From contig CATYJC010000045.1 of the NCBI GenBank assembly GCA_958407555.1, forward strand, positions 1 through 13,871: a DNA stretch of 13,871 bases. The letters run 5' to 3'. Below, one piece after another: positions 13,746 to 13,871 of this stretch; position 1 is the first letter of the stretch, and each line of letters begins with the position of its first letter. This DNA comes from an uncultured Collinsella sp. (GTDB taxonomy: Bacteria; Actinomycetota; Coriobacteriia; Coriobacteriales; Coriobacteriaceae). Under the pieces are notes generated by a model that had not been told where the DNA came from, made no database searches, and saw only the letters and a program-made list of their open reading frames with translations. Position numbers and translations under genes: made by a program.

Positions 13746-13871
13746 CTACCCTTGGTACGAAGATGCCTTGGGCGGCGTCTTGCCCTTCAGCACCTTGTGG
13801 TAGTAGTCATAGGTCAACGGAGTCTCGCCGCTCAGACGCTCGGCATCTTCGACCTCGCCAATAAAGAGCAG
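13746..13871 (-). CDS. Flavin reductase (flavoredoxin-like), C-terminal 41 aa only
   Basis: The gene runs off the window; only its 3' end is present, with a TAG stop at 13746. The visible residues read L-L-F-I-G-E-V-E-D-A-E, then P-L-T-Y-D-Y-Y-H-K-V-L-K-G-K-T-P-P-K-A. This is the usual C-terminus of FMN-binding flavin reductase-domain proteins of the flavoredoxin type. Such domains are known fused to rubredoxin in high-molecular-weight rubredoxins; here the rubredoxin is a separate gene just downstream. Confidence 0.75.
   Translation of the reverse strand: MLFIGEVEDAERLSGETPLTYDYYHKVLKGKTPPKASSYQG

Overview
The window looks like chromosomal DNA of a high-GC gut actinobacterium of the class Coriobacteriia, most likely Collinsella or a close relative. 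This is inferred from GC-rich codon use, strong AGGAGG-type ribosome sites, gltBD gene order, an actinobacterial-type AbiEi-like/DUF559 protein and anaerobe-type rubredoxin and flavin reductase genes. No rRNA, tRNA or CRISPR-Cas gene was seen.

Layout. (1) 43-516 (+): small two-helix membrane protein with a C-terminal zinc ribbon, closed by a bidirectional terminator shared with (2) 624-1994 (-): metal-dependent amidohydrolase of the imidazolonepropionase/prolidase-like type. (3) 2146-3925: a DUF559 (Vsr-like PD-(D/E)XK fold) protein with an AbiEi-like N-terminal part, tightly enclosed by two arrays of palindromic 57-bp units. (4) 3962-4669 (-): unrecognised cytoplasmic protein with a long leader in which the Shine-Dalgarno sequence can pair with an upstream complement. 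(5) 4982-5052: REP-like inverted repeat. (6) 5093-11268 (-): gltB-gltD, the two subunits of NADPH glutamate synthase, translationally coupled. (7) 11453-13369: mntH (+), again with a palindromic array on each side. (8) 13514-13871 (-): end of a flavin reductase gene followed by a 47-residue rubredoxin, probably an electron-transfer pair.

The main unexplained structure is the family of palindromic arrays. Sixteen units occur in four arrays (4, 5, 3 and 4 units). Every unit is exactly 57 bp: a 16-bp arm, 25 bp of semi-conserved interior and a 16-bp inverted arm. Units are separated by 22-24 bp of variable sequence, giving a period of 79-81 bp. All sixteen point the same way on the given strand, whatever the direction of the flanking genes. 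The arms carry the core CTGTWACAG, and most arm variation is CpG to TpG/CpA transitions. Arrays bracket two single genes, the DUF559 protein and mntH, and are absent from the other intergenic gaps. I found no known repeat class that fits exactly. Whether the DUF559 protein acts on the arrays is a hypothesis only.

How the genes work together: gltBD makes glutamate from glutamine and 2-oxoglutarate, mntH imports manganese or iron, and rubredoxin/flavin reductase serve redox chemistry or oxygen protection. There is no sign of one pathway spanning the window. It is a string of housekeeping genes with repeat arrays lodged in some gaps.
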